Source of the DNA: Christensenella sp. UBA4379
GTDB taxonomy: Bacteria; Bacillota; Clostridia; Christensenellales; Aristaeellaceae
Length of the DNA stretch: 37,230 nt
Reading direction: 5' to 3'
Assembly: GCA_002391225.1 (NCBI GenBank)
Contig: DGRV01000005.1
Span: 1-37,230, forward strand
Of this stretch, positions 23,792 to 32,097 are shown piece after piece. Within the stretch, counting starts at the first letter, position 1. Each line of letters begins with the position of its first letter. A program made the position numbers and the translations under genes. The notes under the pieces were generated by a model. That model did no database searches and had not been told where the DNA came from. It worked only from the letters and a program-made list of their open reading frames with translations.

Positions 23792-26700
23792 ATGCGTAAA
23801 CTCCTGATGTTCCTGATGCTGGCCGTCCTTTTGCTGTCGCTGTCCGCGGCAGCCTGCGCGCTGACGGTCAGCGGCACGCTGATGAACAGAAACAGCGCCC
23901 CGCTCACCGACCTGGCCGTGACCCTGGAGCGCCAGAACGGCACGTCCCTCACGACCCGGACGGGCAACAACGGCGAATGGCGGTTTAACAACGTCGAGCC
24001 GGGCACCTACCGCGTCAGCGTCCGTCTGCCGCAGAACCAGGTTGCCGCCCCCATGAGCGTGGACAGCCGCCTGCTTCCCTCAAACAGCGAAAACGCCCAC
24101 ACGCCCTGGATGAACATCCAGGAGGATACGAAAATTCCCCTGGCCTCCTCCAGAACGACGGCGGGCATCTCGATCGACGCCTTTGTCGATTCCAACGAAA
24201 ACGGCGGCCACATGAGCACCGAGCCCTCTTTGGCCGGGGTGGAGATTTCCATCTACGCCGACGGCTATACGGACCTGGAGCCCATCGCCACCGGCACCAC
24301 CAACAGAAGGGGCGAGCTTTCCCTGCCCGGCATGTCCCCGGGGACCTACCGGCTCAAGGCCGTCCTGCCCGCCGGCTACATGGTTGGGCCCATCGGCAGC
24401 AAGGTCAACATCTACTATAACTGCTTCCGCTTAAACGACCAGGGCGAAGCCTGGACCGACCCCATCACCCTGGAAAAAGGCACCCAGGGCATGGGCATCG
24501 GGGCCGTGGCCGCCGGTAGCGCCCGGGGCTCTATCTATCTGGACAAAAACGAGAACGGACGTCGGGACGCCGATGAAGCCGGCTTCCCCCAGGCCCAGGT
24601 TTCCGTCATTTCCGAAAGCCAGGGCTTTTCCATGAAGGCCATGGTAAACGAGGACGGCAGCTTCGTGCTGGATCCCCTGCAGCCGGGCGAATACAGTTAC
24701 AGCGTGACGCTGCCCGAGGGCTGGATGTTCTCCGCCCCCGGCTCGGACAGCCTTTTGACCAACGGCTACAGCAGCACGGACGCCGCACCGATCTCCGTCG
24801 CCAAGGAAAAGGTCACGGAAATCGGCCAGGTCGGCGTCATCCCCGCCAGCGGCCTTTCCGTCCAGTTCTATCTGGATGAAAACGCCAACGGCAGCATGGA
24901 CGCGGGCGAAAAACCCTACCCCGGCACCCTTTCCATCCACGCAAACGGGGCCGAGGCGCTGACCGTCCAGGCGGACGAAAAGGGCGTCGCGGCCGCGCCG
25001 GTGGTCCGCGCCGGGGAGCTGACGCTCACCGCGCTGGCGGATTCCGCCCATGACAAAGCGGTCTTTTCCATGCCCGGCGGCCAGAACGATTTTTCCGCCG
25101 ATACCGCCAAAACTTCCGTGTCCGTCGCTCTTTCGCTGGGCCGGGCGGAGCAGAAGCTCCTCTACGCCGGGCTGACGGAGCCGGCCGCCGTCTCCGGCCA
25201 GGTCTATCTGGACACCAACGGAAACGGGGTCTGGGACCCGCTGGAAGGCACCCTGCCGGAGATGACCGTGCAGGCCGTGGACGCGGCCGGCCTCGTCACC
25301 GCCGAAGCCGCGACGGACAAGAGCGGCACCTTCGTCTTCCCTGCCCTGATGCCCAAGGCCCAGACGCTGCGCTTCCTGCTGGTGGACCCGTACATCGCCT
25401 CTCCCGCGGAGGGGGATACCTGCATCGTCAGCCAGACGGCGGAATACGGGGAAACGGATCTCCTCCGCCTGAAGCCCGGGCAGGAGGTTTCCAACCTCAG
25501 GGCGGCCCTCTTCAAGGCCTCCACCGTACAGGGCCACGTCCTGGTCCATGAGGCGGACGGCAGCGTCACAGGCATGAAGGGCGTCTCCGTCTCCCTGATC
25601 CGGCGGGACGGCACCCCCTATTCCGAATACACCAACGACCGCACGGACGATCAGGGCTTTTTCTACCTGAAGGGCATCCTGCCCGGAGAATACACGGTTC
25701 TCTACACCCTGCCCGAGCACGCCCTGCTGGAAACGGCCGACACCGTGACCACCTATTCCCCCTACATCACCTGCGCGGACGGCTCTGAAACCGAGCTGCC
25801 GGAGGTCTACGCCGTGCGGACAGCCCAGGTGGCCGGTGCCGTGACCCTGGACGGGGCTCCCCTCGCCGGAGCGGCCCTGACCGCCGTCAACGAGGACAGC
25901 GGAGCCATCGTCACCGTGGAGACCGATCCTAAAGACGGCAGCTTTGACTTAAAGCTGCTTCGCCCCGGCCCCTACACCGTGACCGCCGTCCTGCCCGAAG
26001 AATACGTCTTCGCGGCGGACACCATGCTGGTGCCCGCCCTGGCCCAGAGCCATTCGTCCGTCTCGCTGACCCTGTCGATGGGGGAGCGGATCACAGACCT
26101 GGCCGTCACCGCCGCCCGCCCGGCCCGCATTTCCGGCTACGTCTACTGGGACGCCGACCATTCGGATGAGATGGAGCCCGGCGAAGAAACCATCCCTTCC
26201 TTCTCCCTGATCTTGCGCGACAGAGACGGAGAAACCGTCGAAACCATGACATCTGACGAAACGGGACACTTTGAAACCTCCCTCCTCGTGCCCGACCAGT
26301 ACCAGCTGGAAGCGGTCCTCGAGGAAGACTGCATTTTGGCCGGCGGCCGCCAGCTGAGCCTGACGGAATGGGCGGCCGACGTCCGCCCCGAGAGCGGGGA
26401 GGCGCTTTCCCAGAACATCGGCCTCCTCCGCTTCGCCGCCCTGGGCGGCCAGCTGTGGAGCCTGGACGGGGCCCTGCGCCACGTAGGCGGGCAGAAAATC
26501 AGCCTGCTGAGCGGAGACGACGACCTGCCCATCCTGGAGACCCTGACCGACGAAAACGGCCAGTACGCCTTTGACCGCCTGTATCCGGGCGTCTACCGCA
26601 TCCGGGCGGACCTGCCGGAGGACTTCGGCTTCGCCCGCGTCACCGATACCGACGACCGCGTCAGCGTCATCCGCAGCAACGCCAATACCGGCGTGAGCGA

Positions 26701-27184
26701 CCCCTTCACCCTGACGATGGGCCTCAAGGAATACGGAGCGGACATCGGCTTTGGGGCCAAGGGCTCCATCGGCGATTTCGCCTGGCTGGACACGAACGGC
26801 AACGGCATGCAGGACATCGGCGAGAAGGGCATTCCCGGCATCATCCTGGCCCTGTACCAGGGAGACGAGCTCGTCGCCCAAACGGAGACCGACGTATACG
26901 GCCACTACATGTTCAAAGACCTCTATCCGGGCAAATACACCCTGAAGGTCACCATGCACCGGGAGCTCAAGGCTGCCGTCCACCAGGACGAATTCCCGCT
27001 GATCAACAGCATCCTCCCCCAGGCCGAGGGCCTCACCGTGGAAACCGAGGTCATGATCCCCAGCGGGGCCACGACCCTGTCCGACGACGTGGGCTTTGAG
27101 CCCATCACCGAAGGCGTCCTCCCCGATATCATGGACACTATCCCCACCATCGACTGGAGCAACGGCGGACGGAAAAACCGCTGA
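23792..27184 (+). CDS. Large secreted SdrD/Cna-B repeat surface protein
   Basis: A 1130-residue protein with a signal peptide (LLMFLMLAVLLLSLSAAACA) and about ten beta-sandwich repeats of 90-115 residues. Many begin with a calcium-binding-type motif of the SdrD B-domain: DKNENGRRDADEAGFP, DENANGSMDAGEKPYP, DTNGNGVWDPLEGTLP, DTNGNGMQDIGEKGIP. They end with GxYxxxxxLP strands such as LQPGEYSYSVTLPEGW. These are prealbumin-like Cna-B/SdrD folds, used as rigid stalks on Gram-positive cells. No LPxTG sortase motif or C-terminal membrane helix is present; the protein ends WSNGGRKNR. The ATG at 23792 has GGAGG 6 bases upstream; 20 further upstream codons are translated heptad repeat. Ligand unknown. 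Confidence 0.85.
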   Translation: MRKLLMFLMLAVLLLSLSAAACALTVSGTLMNRNSAPLTDLAVTLERQNGTSLTTRTGNNGEWRFNNVEPGTYRVSVRLPQNQVAAPMSVDSRLLPSNSENAHTPWMNIQEDTKIPLASSRTTAGISIDAFVDSNENGGHMSTEPSLAGVEISIYADGYTDLEPIATGTTNRRGELSLPGMSPGTYRLKAVLPAGYMVGPIGSKVNIYYNCFRLNDQGEAWTDPITLEKGTQGMGIGAVAAGSARGSIYLDKNENGRRDADEAGFPQAQVSVISESQGFSMKAMVNEDGSFVLDPLQPGEYSYSVTLPEGWMFSAPGSDSLLTNGYSSTDAAPISVAKEKVTEIGQVGVIPASGLSVQFYLDENANGSMDAGEKPYPGTLSIHANGAEALTVQADEKGVAAAPVVRAGELTLTALADSAHDKAVFSMPGGQNDFSADTAKTSVSVALSLGRAEQKLLYAGLTEPAAVSGQVYLDTNGNGVWDPLEGTLPEMTVQAVDAAGLVTAEAATDKSGTFVFPALMPKAQTLRFLLVDPYIASPAEGDTCIVSQTAEYGETDLLRLKPGQEVSNLRAALFKASTVQGHVLVHEADGSVTGMKGVSVSLIRRDGTPYSEYTNDRTDDQGFFYLKGILPGEYTVLYTLPEHALLETADTVTTYSPYITCADGSETELPEVYAVRTAQVAGAVTLDGAPLAGAALTAVNEDSGAIVTVETDPKDGSFDLKLLRPGPYTVTAVLPEEYVFAADTMLVPALAQSHSSVSLTLSMGERITDLAVTAARPARISGYVYWDADHSDEMEPGEETIPSFSLILRDRDGETVETMTSDETGHFETSLLVPDQYQLEAVLEEDCILAGGRQLSLTEWAADVRPESGEALSQNIGLLRFAALGGQLWSLDGALRHVGGQKISLLSGDDDLPILETLTDENGQYAFDRLYPGVYRIRADLPEDFGFARVTDTDDRVSVIRSNANTGVSDPFTLTMGLKEYGADIGFGAKGSIGDFAWLDTNGNGMQDIGEKGIPGIILALYQGDELVAQTETDVYGHYMFKDLYPGKYTLKVTMHRELKAAVHQDEFPLINSILPQAEGLTVETEVMIPSGATTLSDDVGFEPITEGVLPDIMDTIPTIDWSNGGRKNR

Positions 27185-27197
27185 ACCGCCACAGACA

Positions 27198-27240
27198 GAA
27201 AGAACCCAGGGCCGCCGGGATGGCGGCCCTGGGTTCTTTC
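27198..27240. terminator. Strong bidirectional terminator
   Basis: Exact 19-base inverted arms at 27198-27216 and 27222-27240 surround a 5-base loop. The arm ends are GAAAG/CTTTC, giving T-rich tails in both directions. It separates the convergent SdrD-like and aconitase genes. Confidence 0.9.
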
Positions 27241-27298
27241 TATTAGAGAGCTGAAATTCGTTTTCGTAAAGCTGACTCAGGACATCGCTGCCCGTCTC

Positions 27299-29566
27299 TC
27301 AGTGATTCCGGTAATAGTTGATCAGGCACCCGTCGGCGATGATCTGCCGCTCCGCCTCGGTCAGCGGGCCCGTGGTCACCGGGAAGGGTAGGACCGCCCC
27401 GTCCGGCTTCACCGCGTAGGCGGTGATCGTCTCCCTGTTTTCCAGCACCGCCTGCCGGACGCCGGGAATGAAAATGTAATCGCCCAGCTCAAAAATCTCC
27501 GGATCCCGGGTCAGGAAGGGGGTCATGCCCCAGTTGATGCAGTTGGAGCGGTAACGCTTGGTGGCGTACTGGCGGGCGAAGTTTGCGCTGCCGCCCATCA
27601 CGCGCTGGCAGCTGGCGGCCTGCTCGCGGGCGGAGCCGTCACCGGGCATGTTGGCAAAGATGGCGGAGCCGATGTCCGTATGCGCCGGGTCGTTTTGAAT
27701 GCCCGATTTGGTGAGGGCTTCGTACACATGAAGGATTTCAGCCGGCAGGGGCTTTCCGGTCCGGCGGTCCCACTCCAGCTGCCGCATTTCCTTGCTGCGG
27801 CCTACATATCCGGGATCGCGGCGGGAAAGGGCGAACTCGCTCAGGCGCTCGGGGTTGGAGCGGTAGGCGGAGGTTTCCCCGGAGGGGATCAGCTCGTCCG
27901 TGGTGGTGACCGGGTCGGTAATATAGCTGCAGACGCGCACCAGCAGGTCGTCCGTCAGGGCGGGCATTTCCGGCCAGTCCTTGATGTTCGGGCCAAAGCG
28001 CAGTGCGTGCTCCGGCTCCGGCCTCCCCCAGCCGTTGTAGACGCGCTTTTCGTAGATGCCGGCGTCATAGTGGTAGCTGGGCCCGGTGTATTCTACGTCC
28101 AGATCCGTGGCGGCGGTGATTCTGCCGCCGTTCACCGCCGTGGCGGCGATGGAGCGGGCGTCCATCAGGGCGACGGCGCTGATCTGCCCCTCGCCGGGTT
28201 TGGAGCCTTCCCGGTTGGGGAAGTTGCGGGTGGTGTGGCGGATGGAGAACTCCCCGTTGGCCGGGCAGTCCCCGGCCCCAAAGCACGGGCCGCAGAAGCA
28301 TTCGCGCATCAGGGCCCCGGCGCTCATCAGGTCCGCCGCGCGGCCGTTTTTCACCAGCTCGGCCAGGGCGGGCATGGAGCCGGGGTAGATGCTAAGCGAG
28401 AAGGCCCCGTTCCCGATGCTGCGGCCGCGCAAAATGTCCGCCGCGGCGCAGATATTGTCAAACGTACCGCCGGAGCAGCCGGCGATTTCGCCCTGCTCCA
28501 CCCAGACGCCGCCGTCCCGCAGCTTGGACAGAAGGTCCATCTGGACGCCCTTGAGCTGGCGGTTGGCCGCCTCCTGCACCTTATGGAGGATGTCCGCCGC
28601 GTTTTCGTTGAGCTCGCGGATGGTAAAGACGTTCGAGGGGTGCATCGGCATGGCGATCATGCACTCGACCGTGGACAGGTCGATATAGACGCATCCGTCG
28701 TAATAGGCCGCGTCCGCCGGCCGGAGCTTCCGGTAGGCGTCCGGACGGCCGTGCAGGGCCAGGTATTCCTTCGTTTTGTCGTCCGTCACCCAGACGGAGG
28801 ACCAGCAGGTGGTCTCCGTCGTCATGACGTCGATGGCGTTGCGGTATTCCATGGGCAGGCCGGCCACGCCGGGGCCCACGAACTCCATCACCTTGTTTTT
28901 GACGTACCCGTTCTGATACACCGCGCCGACCATGGCCAGCGCCACGTCGTGGGGGCCGACCCCGAGCCGGGGCGAGCCGGTCAGGTACACGGCGACCACC
29001 TGGGGGCGGGCAAAGTCATAGGTGCGGCCCACCAGCTGCTTGGCCAGCTCGCCGCCGCCCTCGCCCACCGCCATCGTGCCGATGGCCCCGTAGCGGGTGT
29101 GGCTGTCGGACCCCAGAATCATCCGTCCGCAGCCGGCCATCGTCTCACGGTTGTAGCTGTGGATGTTCGCCAGGTTCGGCGGCACGTAGATCCCCCCATA
29201 CTTATGGGCGGCGGACAGGGCGAACTTGTGATCGTCCTCGTTGATCGTCCCGCCCACGGCGCACAGGCTGTTATGGCAGTTGGTCAGCACGTAGGGCAGC
29301 GGGAATTCCTTCATCCCCGAGGCCCGCGCCGTCTGGATGATGCCCACGTAGGTGATGTCGTGGCTGGTCATCGAATCAAATTTCAGGCGGAGATTGTCCA
29401 TCTCCCCCGAGGTGTTGTGTGCCTGCAAAATTCCATAGGCGATCGTCCCGCGGGACGCCTCCTCCCGCTCCACCTTTTTCCCGGCAGCTCGCGCCGCCTC
29501 CGCTTCCGTTTCACAGATGTCCGTCCCGTTCACCAGATAAACGCCCGTATCATAGAGCCTGATCAT
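27299..29566 (-). CDS. Aconitase-family hydratase (YbhJ-like)
   Basis: A 755-residue protein of the aconitase superfamily. It has ILGSDSHTRYGAIGTMAVGEGGGELA near residues 150-175, the substrate and cluster region IAGCSGGTFDN, and CFCGPCFGAGDC with several cysteines suited to an iron-sulphur cluster. The C-terminal swivel domain has GSANFARQYATKRYRSNCINWGM. The layout is closest to YbhJ-type putative hydratases rather than housekeeping AcnA or LeuC/LeuD. It may hydrate a tricarboxylate-like substrate; the exact one is uncertain. I start at the ATG at 29566 with AAGGAG 6 bases upstream. The 15 upstream in-frame codons are translated heptads. It is a single gene between two terminated regions. 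Confidence 0.85.
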   Translation of the reverse strand: MIRLYDTGVYLVNGTDICETEAEAARAAGKKVEREEASRGTIAYGILQAHNTSGEMDNLRLKFDSMTSHDITYVGIIQTARASGMKEFPLPYVLTNCHNSLCAVGGTINEDDHKFALSAAHKYGGIYVPPNLANIHSYNRETMAGCGRMILGSDSHTRYGAIGTMAVGEGGGELAKQLVGRTYDFARPQVVAVYLTGSPRLGVGPHDVALAMVGAVYQNGYVKNKVMEFVGPGVAGLPMEYRNAIDVMTTETTCWSSVWVTDDKTKEYLALHGRPDAYRKLRPADAAYYDGCVYIDLSTVECMIAMPMHPSNVFTIRELNENAADILHKVQEAANRQLKGVQMDLLSKLRDGGVWVEQGEIAGCSGGTFDNICAAADILRGRSIGNGAFSLSIYPGSMPALAELVKNGRAADLMSAGALMRECFCGPCFGAGDCPANGEFSIRHTTRNFPNREGSKPGEGQISAVALMDARSIAATAVNGGRITAATDLDVEYTGPSYHYDAGIYEKRVYNGWGRPEPEHALRFGPNIKDWPEMPALTDDLLVRVCSYITDPVTTTDELIPSGETSAYRSNPERLSEFALSRRDPGYVGRSKEMRQLEWDRRTGKPLPAEILHVYEALTKSGIQNDPAHTDIGSAIFANMPGDGSAREQAASCQRVMGGSANFARQYATKRYRSNCINWGMTPFLTRDPEIFELGDYIFIPGVRQAVLENRETITAYAVKPDGAVLPFPVTTGPLTEAERQIIADGCLINYYRNH

Positions 29567-29578
29567 GGTTTTCTCCTT

Positions 29579-29599
29579 GATGATTGTTGATTGATGGTT
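29579..29599 (-). repeat. Short heptad repeat upstream of the aconitase gene
   Basis: Read toward the gene, three 7-mers: aaccatc, aatcaac, aatcatc, followed in the same register by the Shine-Dalgarno heptamer AAGGAGA. Three units could be chance, but position and orientation match the larger arrays. Confidence 0.6.
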
Positions 29600-29643
29600 C
29601 TGCAAAATCATTCCTTCAATTAGGTAGCTCTTAAGCCTTGATA

Positions 29644-29672
29644 ATCATACCACAGTTCATGGCAAATGGTAA
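29644..29672 (-). promoter_or_regulatory. Candidate promoter of the aconitase gene
   Basis: On the minus strand TTACCA (29672-29667), a 17 nt spacer and TATGAT (29649-29644). The -35 is weak. Confidence 0.4.
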
Positions 29673-29897
29673 AGAGAGATTCATTCAAAACACAATCCTT
29701 CCAAGATGGATGATTTTCCTACTCTGAGTCGCTTTCAGCATCATGAATAACTGCATATCAAAAACTTTTCATTTTTACTTCTGCCATCTCTAAAACAAAT
29801 GCGTATCAAGCTATGAAGGACAGTTATGCGTTTCCGCGCGAAATGATAACTGAACCTCCTTCATCGGATGGCCGTCCAATTCTTGATCAGGCAGGAG

Positions 29898-30020
29898 ATG
29901 AGCAGCAGAGATCCATTCAACATTCCCGCATTCGTAGCTTCGATTTCAGGTGGCAAGAATCAATCTTTCGCTGTAAAAAACAAGGGTAAACGTTACATTG
30001 CTGATATTGACACAGTTTAG
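29898..30020 (+). CDS. Small ORF, possible gene remnant or short peptide
   Basis: A 40-residue frame beginning MSSRDPFNIPAF and ending GKRYIADIDTV, with GCAGGAG immediately before the ATG. The frame is open upstream to a stop at 29847, allowing an alternative ATG at 29868. I do not recognise the protein; the basic, protein-like end suggests the C-terminus of a larger, decayed protein such as a mobile-element enzyme. Its stop lies inside the maturase promoter. A second, 58-codon frame (29813-29989) overlaps it with no ribosome site, so at most one is real. Low confidence. Confidence 0.25.
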   Translation: MSSRDPFNIPAFVASISGGKNQSFAVKNKGKRYIADIDTV

Positions 30021-30036
30021 AAGCATGTTATATAAT
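30007..30036 (+). promoter_or_regulatory. Sigma-A promoter of the peptide-modification cluster
   Basis: Perfect TTGACA (30007-30012) and perfect TATAAT (30031-30036) with an 18 nt spacer. The predicted leader of about 130 nt contains an inverted pair (gcaaaagc and gcttttctgc, near 30103-30133), a possible regulatory hairpin. Confidence 0.85.
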
Positions 30037-30170
30037 ATAAATGGATATTTGTATAGAAACCCGAAATATACAATATCCTGAAGTTTTTAAAGTGTGTCCA
30101 TCTGCAAAAGCAAGCCTATGTCCGCTTTTCTGCTTGATGATCCTGTAAGTTAAGTAGGTGATGCCTCCAG

Positions 30171-31535
30171 ATGATCACTGTTGTCGAACCACAGCAGCAT
30201 ATTGCTAAGCTCTGGAGCGAACCAGCGCTGAAAGAAGGAACACTCTACCGGCTGATGCACTATGTGCTGCGAGTGGAAGATGGATGTACCGTTCTGCTGC
30301 ACAACGTTGTGACCGGTCATCTCGTCGCATTGGAACAGCAAGAAGCAGAAATGTTGGGCCGTCTTCCTGCCATGTATTGCCCTGCCATGGAACCGCTGAT
30401 TCAAAGTCATTTTGTGGTTCCGGCAGATTATGACGAGCATGCTCAGACGATCAAATTGCAGACAGTCCTGCGTATGCTGACAAAAGCCCAGCAAAAGCCG
30501 GACATCACCCACTACACAATCCTTCCTACAACCGCTTGCAATGCTCGTTGTTACTATTGTTTCCAGCAGGGATTGAAGCGAACGACCATGTCAGATGAAA
30601 TCATCCACCAGGTAGCAGATTTCATCAACGCTCATTGTGGAAACGATCGAAAAGTCCGCATTTCATGGTTCGGCGGAGAGCCTACCATCGCAGCCCGCCA
30701 GATCAGCACGATCTGCGAAGAGCTTCAAAAAAAGAACATCATGTACCGCTCCAGCATGACCACCAACGGATATCTGTTCGATCAAAAAATGACGGAAACT
30801 GCCGTTGACTTATGGAAGTTAAAGTACGTCATGATCTCTGTCGACGGTACGGAAAAGAATTACAACTCGATCAAGCGTTTTCAGAACGCAAAAGACAATC
30901 CCTATCAGCGTGTGATGGGAAACGTGGAGCGTCTTCTGGAACATGGAATTCGCGTCAGTATGCGAATGAATTTTGATCTGAACAACTATCTTGATTTCTT
31001 CGATCTTTTGGATGATGTGTCTGAAAGATTCCATGGTTCTCCTCTGTTCTTTTTCCACGTTCACCAAGTCAACGGCGAACATGAGGATTCGTTCGGAAAA
31101 AAAGAGCACGGAAAGAACGAATGGTTTCAGGACAAGCTGTTAGAGTATCAGGAACTCGTTCATGAAAAAGGCTTATATCCCCTGAATGAGGAATTACCAG
31201 AATTGAATTTCAAGGGATGTCAAGCAAGCAACGATCATTCCGTCACCATCAATCCTCAGGGCGGTATTTCCAGATGCCCGGAGCTGGTGAGTGATGAAGA
31301 CTTAATCGGGACTGTTCGTGAAGGAATCACCAATCCCGCGCTTATATCAGCATGGAGCAAACCATCCGATTTTGATAAATGTGTCGAATGTCCATTGTTC
31401 CCGAACTGTATGAAGCTTCATTTATGTCCCGCCAGTCATCGTTGCGTCGCCAAGAAAGAAAGTCTTACTCGTTTTCAGAATGCAATGAAAAAGCATTACA
31501 GATCGTTTTCACGTTCCATTCAAAAAGGAGGTTGA
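30171..31535 (+). CDS. Radical SAM/SPASM peptide maturase
   Basis: A 454-residue enzyme. About 100 N-terminal residues look like a peptide-recognition region of the PqqD-like (RRE) type (YVLRVEDGCTVLLHNVVTGHLVAL). The radical SAM core has Cys123, Cys127 and Cys130 in TACNARCYYC for the 4Fe-4S cluster that cleaves S-adenosylmethionine, and WFGGEPT at 166-172. The C-terminal SPASM domain has Cys350, 369, 404, 407, 413, 419 and 425 for auxiliary clusters. Such enzymes install thioether or carbon-carbon crosslinks in ribosomal peptides. The small Cys-rich gene begins 7 nt after its stop, and PqqD-like and kinase genes follow. The ATG at 30171 has only a modest site (AAGTAGGTG). AT-rich codon use differs from the flanks. 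Confidence 0.9.
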   Translation: MITVVEPQQHIAKLWSEPALKEGTLYRLMHYVLRVEDGCTVLLHNVVTGHLVALEQQEAEMLGRLPAMYCPAMEPLIQSHFVVPADYDEHAQTIKLQTVLRMLTKAQQKPDITHYTILPTTACNARCYYCFQQGLKRTTMSDEIIHQVADFINAHCGNDRKVRISWFGGEPTIAARQISTICEELQKKNIMYRSSMTTNGYLFDQKMTETAVDLWKLKYVMISVDGTEKNYNSIKRFQNAKDNPYQRVMGNVERLLEHGIRVSMRMNFDLNNYLDFFDLLDDVSERFHGSPLFFFHVHQVNGEHEDSFGKKEHGKNEWFQDKLLEYQELVHEKGLYPLNEELPELNFKGCQASNDHSVTINPQGGISRCPELVSDEDLIGTVREGITNPALISAWSKPSDFDKCVECPLFPNCMKLHLCPASHRCVAKKESLTRFQNAMKKHYRSFSRSIQKGG

Positions 31536-31541
31536 TGAGCT

Positions 31542-31727
31542 TTGTATATGGAAGAACCGAAAATCGAATTTGTGCCCATCGCTATGACGAATATTGTCTG
31601 CTCTTCGGAAGATTGCTCATATGATGGTAATTTTGGCGGCGGTGGTGTGACTGGTTGCTATGGATTTGGTCCGGATGCTGATGATATGTTCGGCTGCGTC
31701 ACCGAAGGTAATATGTTTGTGTTTTAA
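31542..31727 (+). CDS. Candidate Cys/Gly-rich RiPP precursor peptide
   Basis: A 61-residue peptide directly after the maturase. The N-terminal part (MEEPKIEFVPIAMTNIV) looks like a leader; the rest is rich in Gly, Cys and acidic residues (CSSEDCSYDGNFGGGGV, GCYGFGPDADD, MFGCVTEGN). Cysteines fall at positions 20, 25, 38 and 50, plausible for thioether crosslinks. I use the TTG at 31542, 10 bases after the AAGGAGG at 31525-31531; the ATG at 31548 is the alternative, removing two residues. No homolog is recalled for the core, and the modification is inferred from neighbours only. Confidence 0.75.
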   Translation: MYMEEPKIEFVPIAMTNIVCSSEDCSYDGNFGGGGVTGCYGFGPDADDMFGCVTEGNMFVF

Positions 31728-31767
31728 TGAATAAATCAATTCATGGATCATTCATAGGGAGGTCATT

Positions 31768-32013
31768 ATGAAAAAGGAATTAAACGATGCTCAGGTCGAA
31801 GAAGTAGTTGGCGGTACTGTTGTCATCAGTGCTAATTACATGAGGGTTGGCTTCGTTACTACCAAGGAATCCTACAAGCTGAAAAATGTTACCTACCGGG
31901 ATGCGCGTAACTATGCGGAGGATTTGTTGGACGAAAACCGGCATTTGAGTGACGCTCAGTTTGACCAGTTATGCAAACAGAAAATGGCTGAAAAAGGTTG
32001 GATTGATATCTGA
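31768..32013 (+). CDS. Peptide with double-glycine leader, possible second precursor
   Basis: An 81-residue protein starting MKKELNDAQVEEVVGG, a textbook double-glycine leader of bacteriocin-type peptides, with expected cleavage after Gly16. The remaining 65 residues (TVVISANYMRVGFVTTKESY onward) are long and charged for a bacteriocin, with a helical acidic/basic C-terminus and a single Cys. GGGAGG lies 7 bases before the ATG. It could be a second substrate of the maturase, an unmodified bacteriocin, or a helper or immunity-like peptide. No C39 peptidase-transporter is in the window to process it. It is followed by a partial terminator. Confidence 0.75.
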   Translation: MKKELNDAQVEEVVGGTVVISANYMRVGFVTTKESYKLKNVTYRDARNYAEDLLDENRHLSDAQFDQLCKQKMAEKGWIDI

Positions 32014-32045
32014 TTTTCATCGATCAAGATCCTGTATTTTAAAAA

Positions 32046-32080
32046 GGGCATGTTGGAAGTTTCCACCATGCCCATTTCTT
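32046..32080 (+). terminator. Attenuator-like terminator after the two small peptides
   Basis: GGGCATGTTGGA (32046-32057) pairs with TCCACCATGCCC (32062-32073) with one mismatch and a 4-base loop. The tail is weak (atttctt), so partial readthrough into the PqqD-like gene is likely. Confidence 0.6.
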
Positions 32081-32097
32081 GAATTCGAGGTATTTTT

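Larger units (their letters stand above)
29612..30170. other. AT-rich non-coding stretch at the left edge of the peptide island
   Basis: About 560 nt without a confident gene, clearly AT-richer than the left flank. It holds the candidate aconitase promoter, an imperfect hairpin (CAGTTAT at 29821-29827 with ATAACTG at 29846-29852, plus TTTC/GAAA inside), a 40-codon ORF at 29898-30020, the maturase promoter at 30007-30036 and a leader of about 130 nt. The remainder may be decayed DNA from the insertion of the island. Confidence 0.6.

Noticed and set aside
27680..29590. Long open frame on the plus strand opposite the aconitase-like gene
   Set aside because: Product composition is that of a shadow frame, while the minus strand carries complete aconitase-family motifs.
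31535..31624. ATG at 31535 giving a short alternative frame after the maturase
   Set aside because: It overlaps the Cys-rich peptide in another frame, has no recognisable features and ends after 29 codons.
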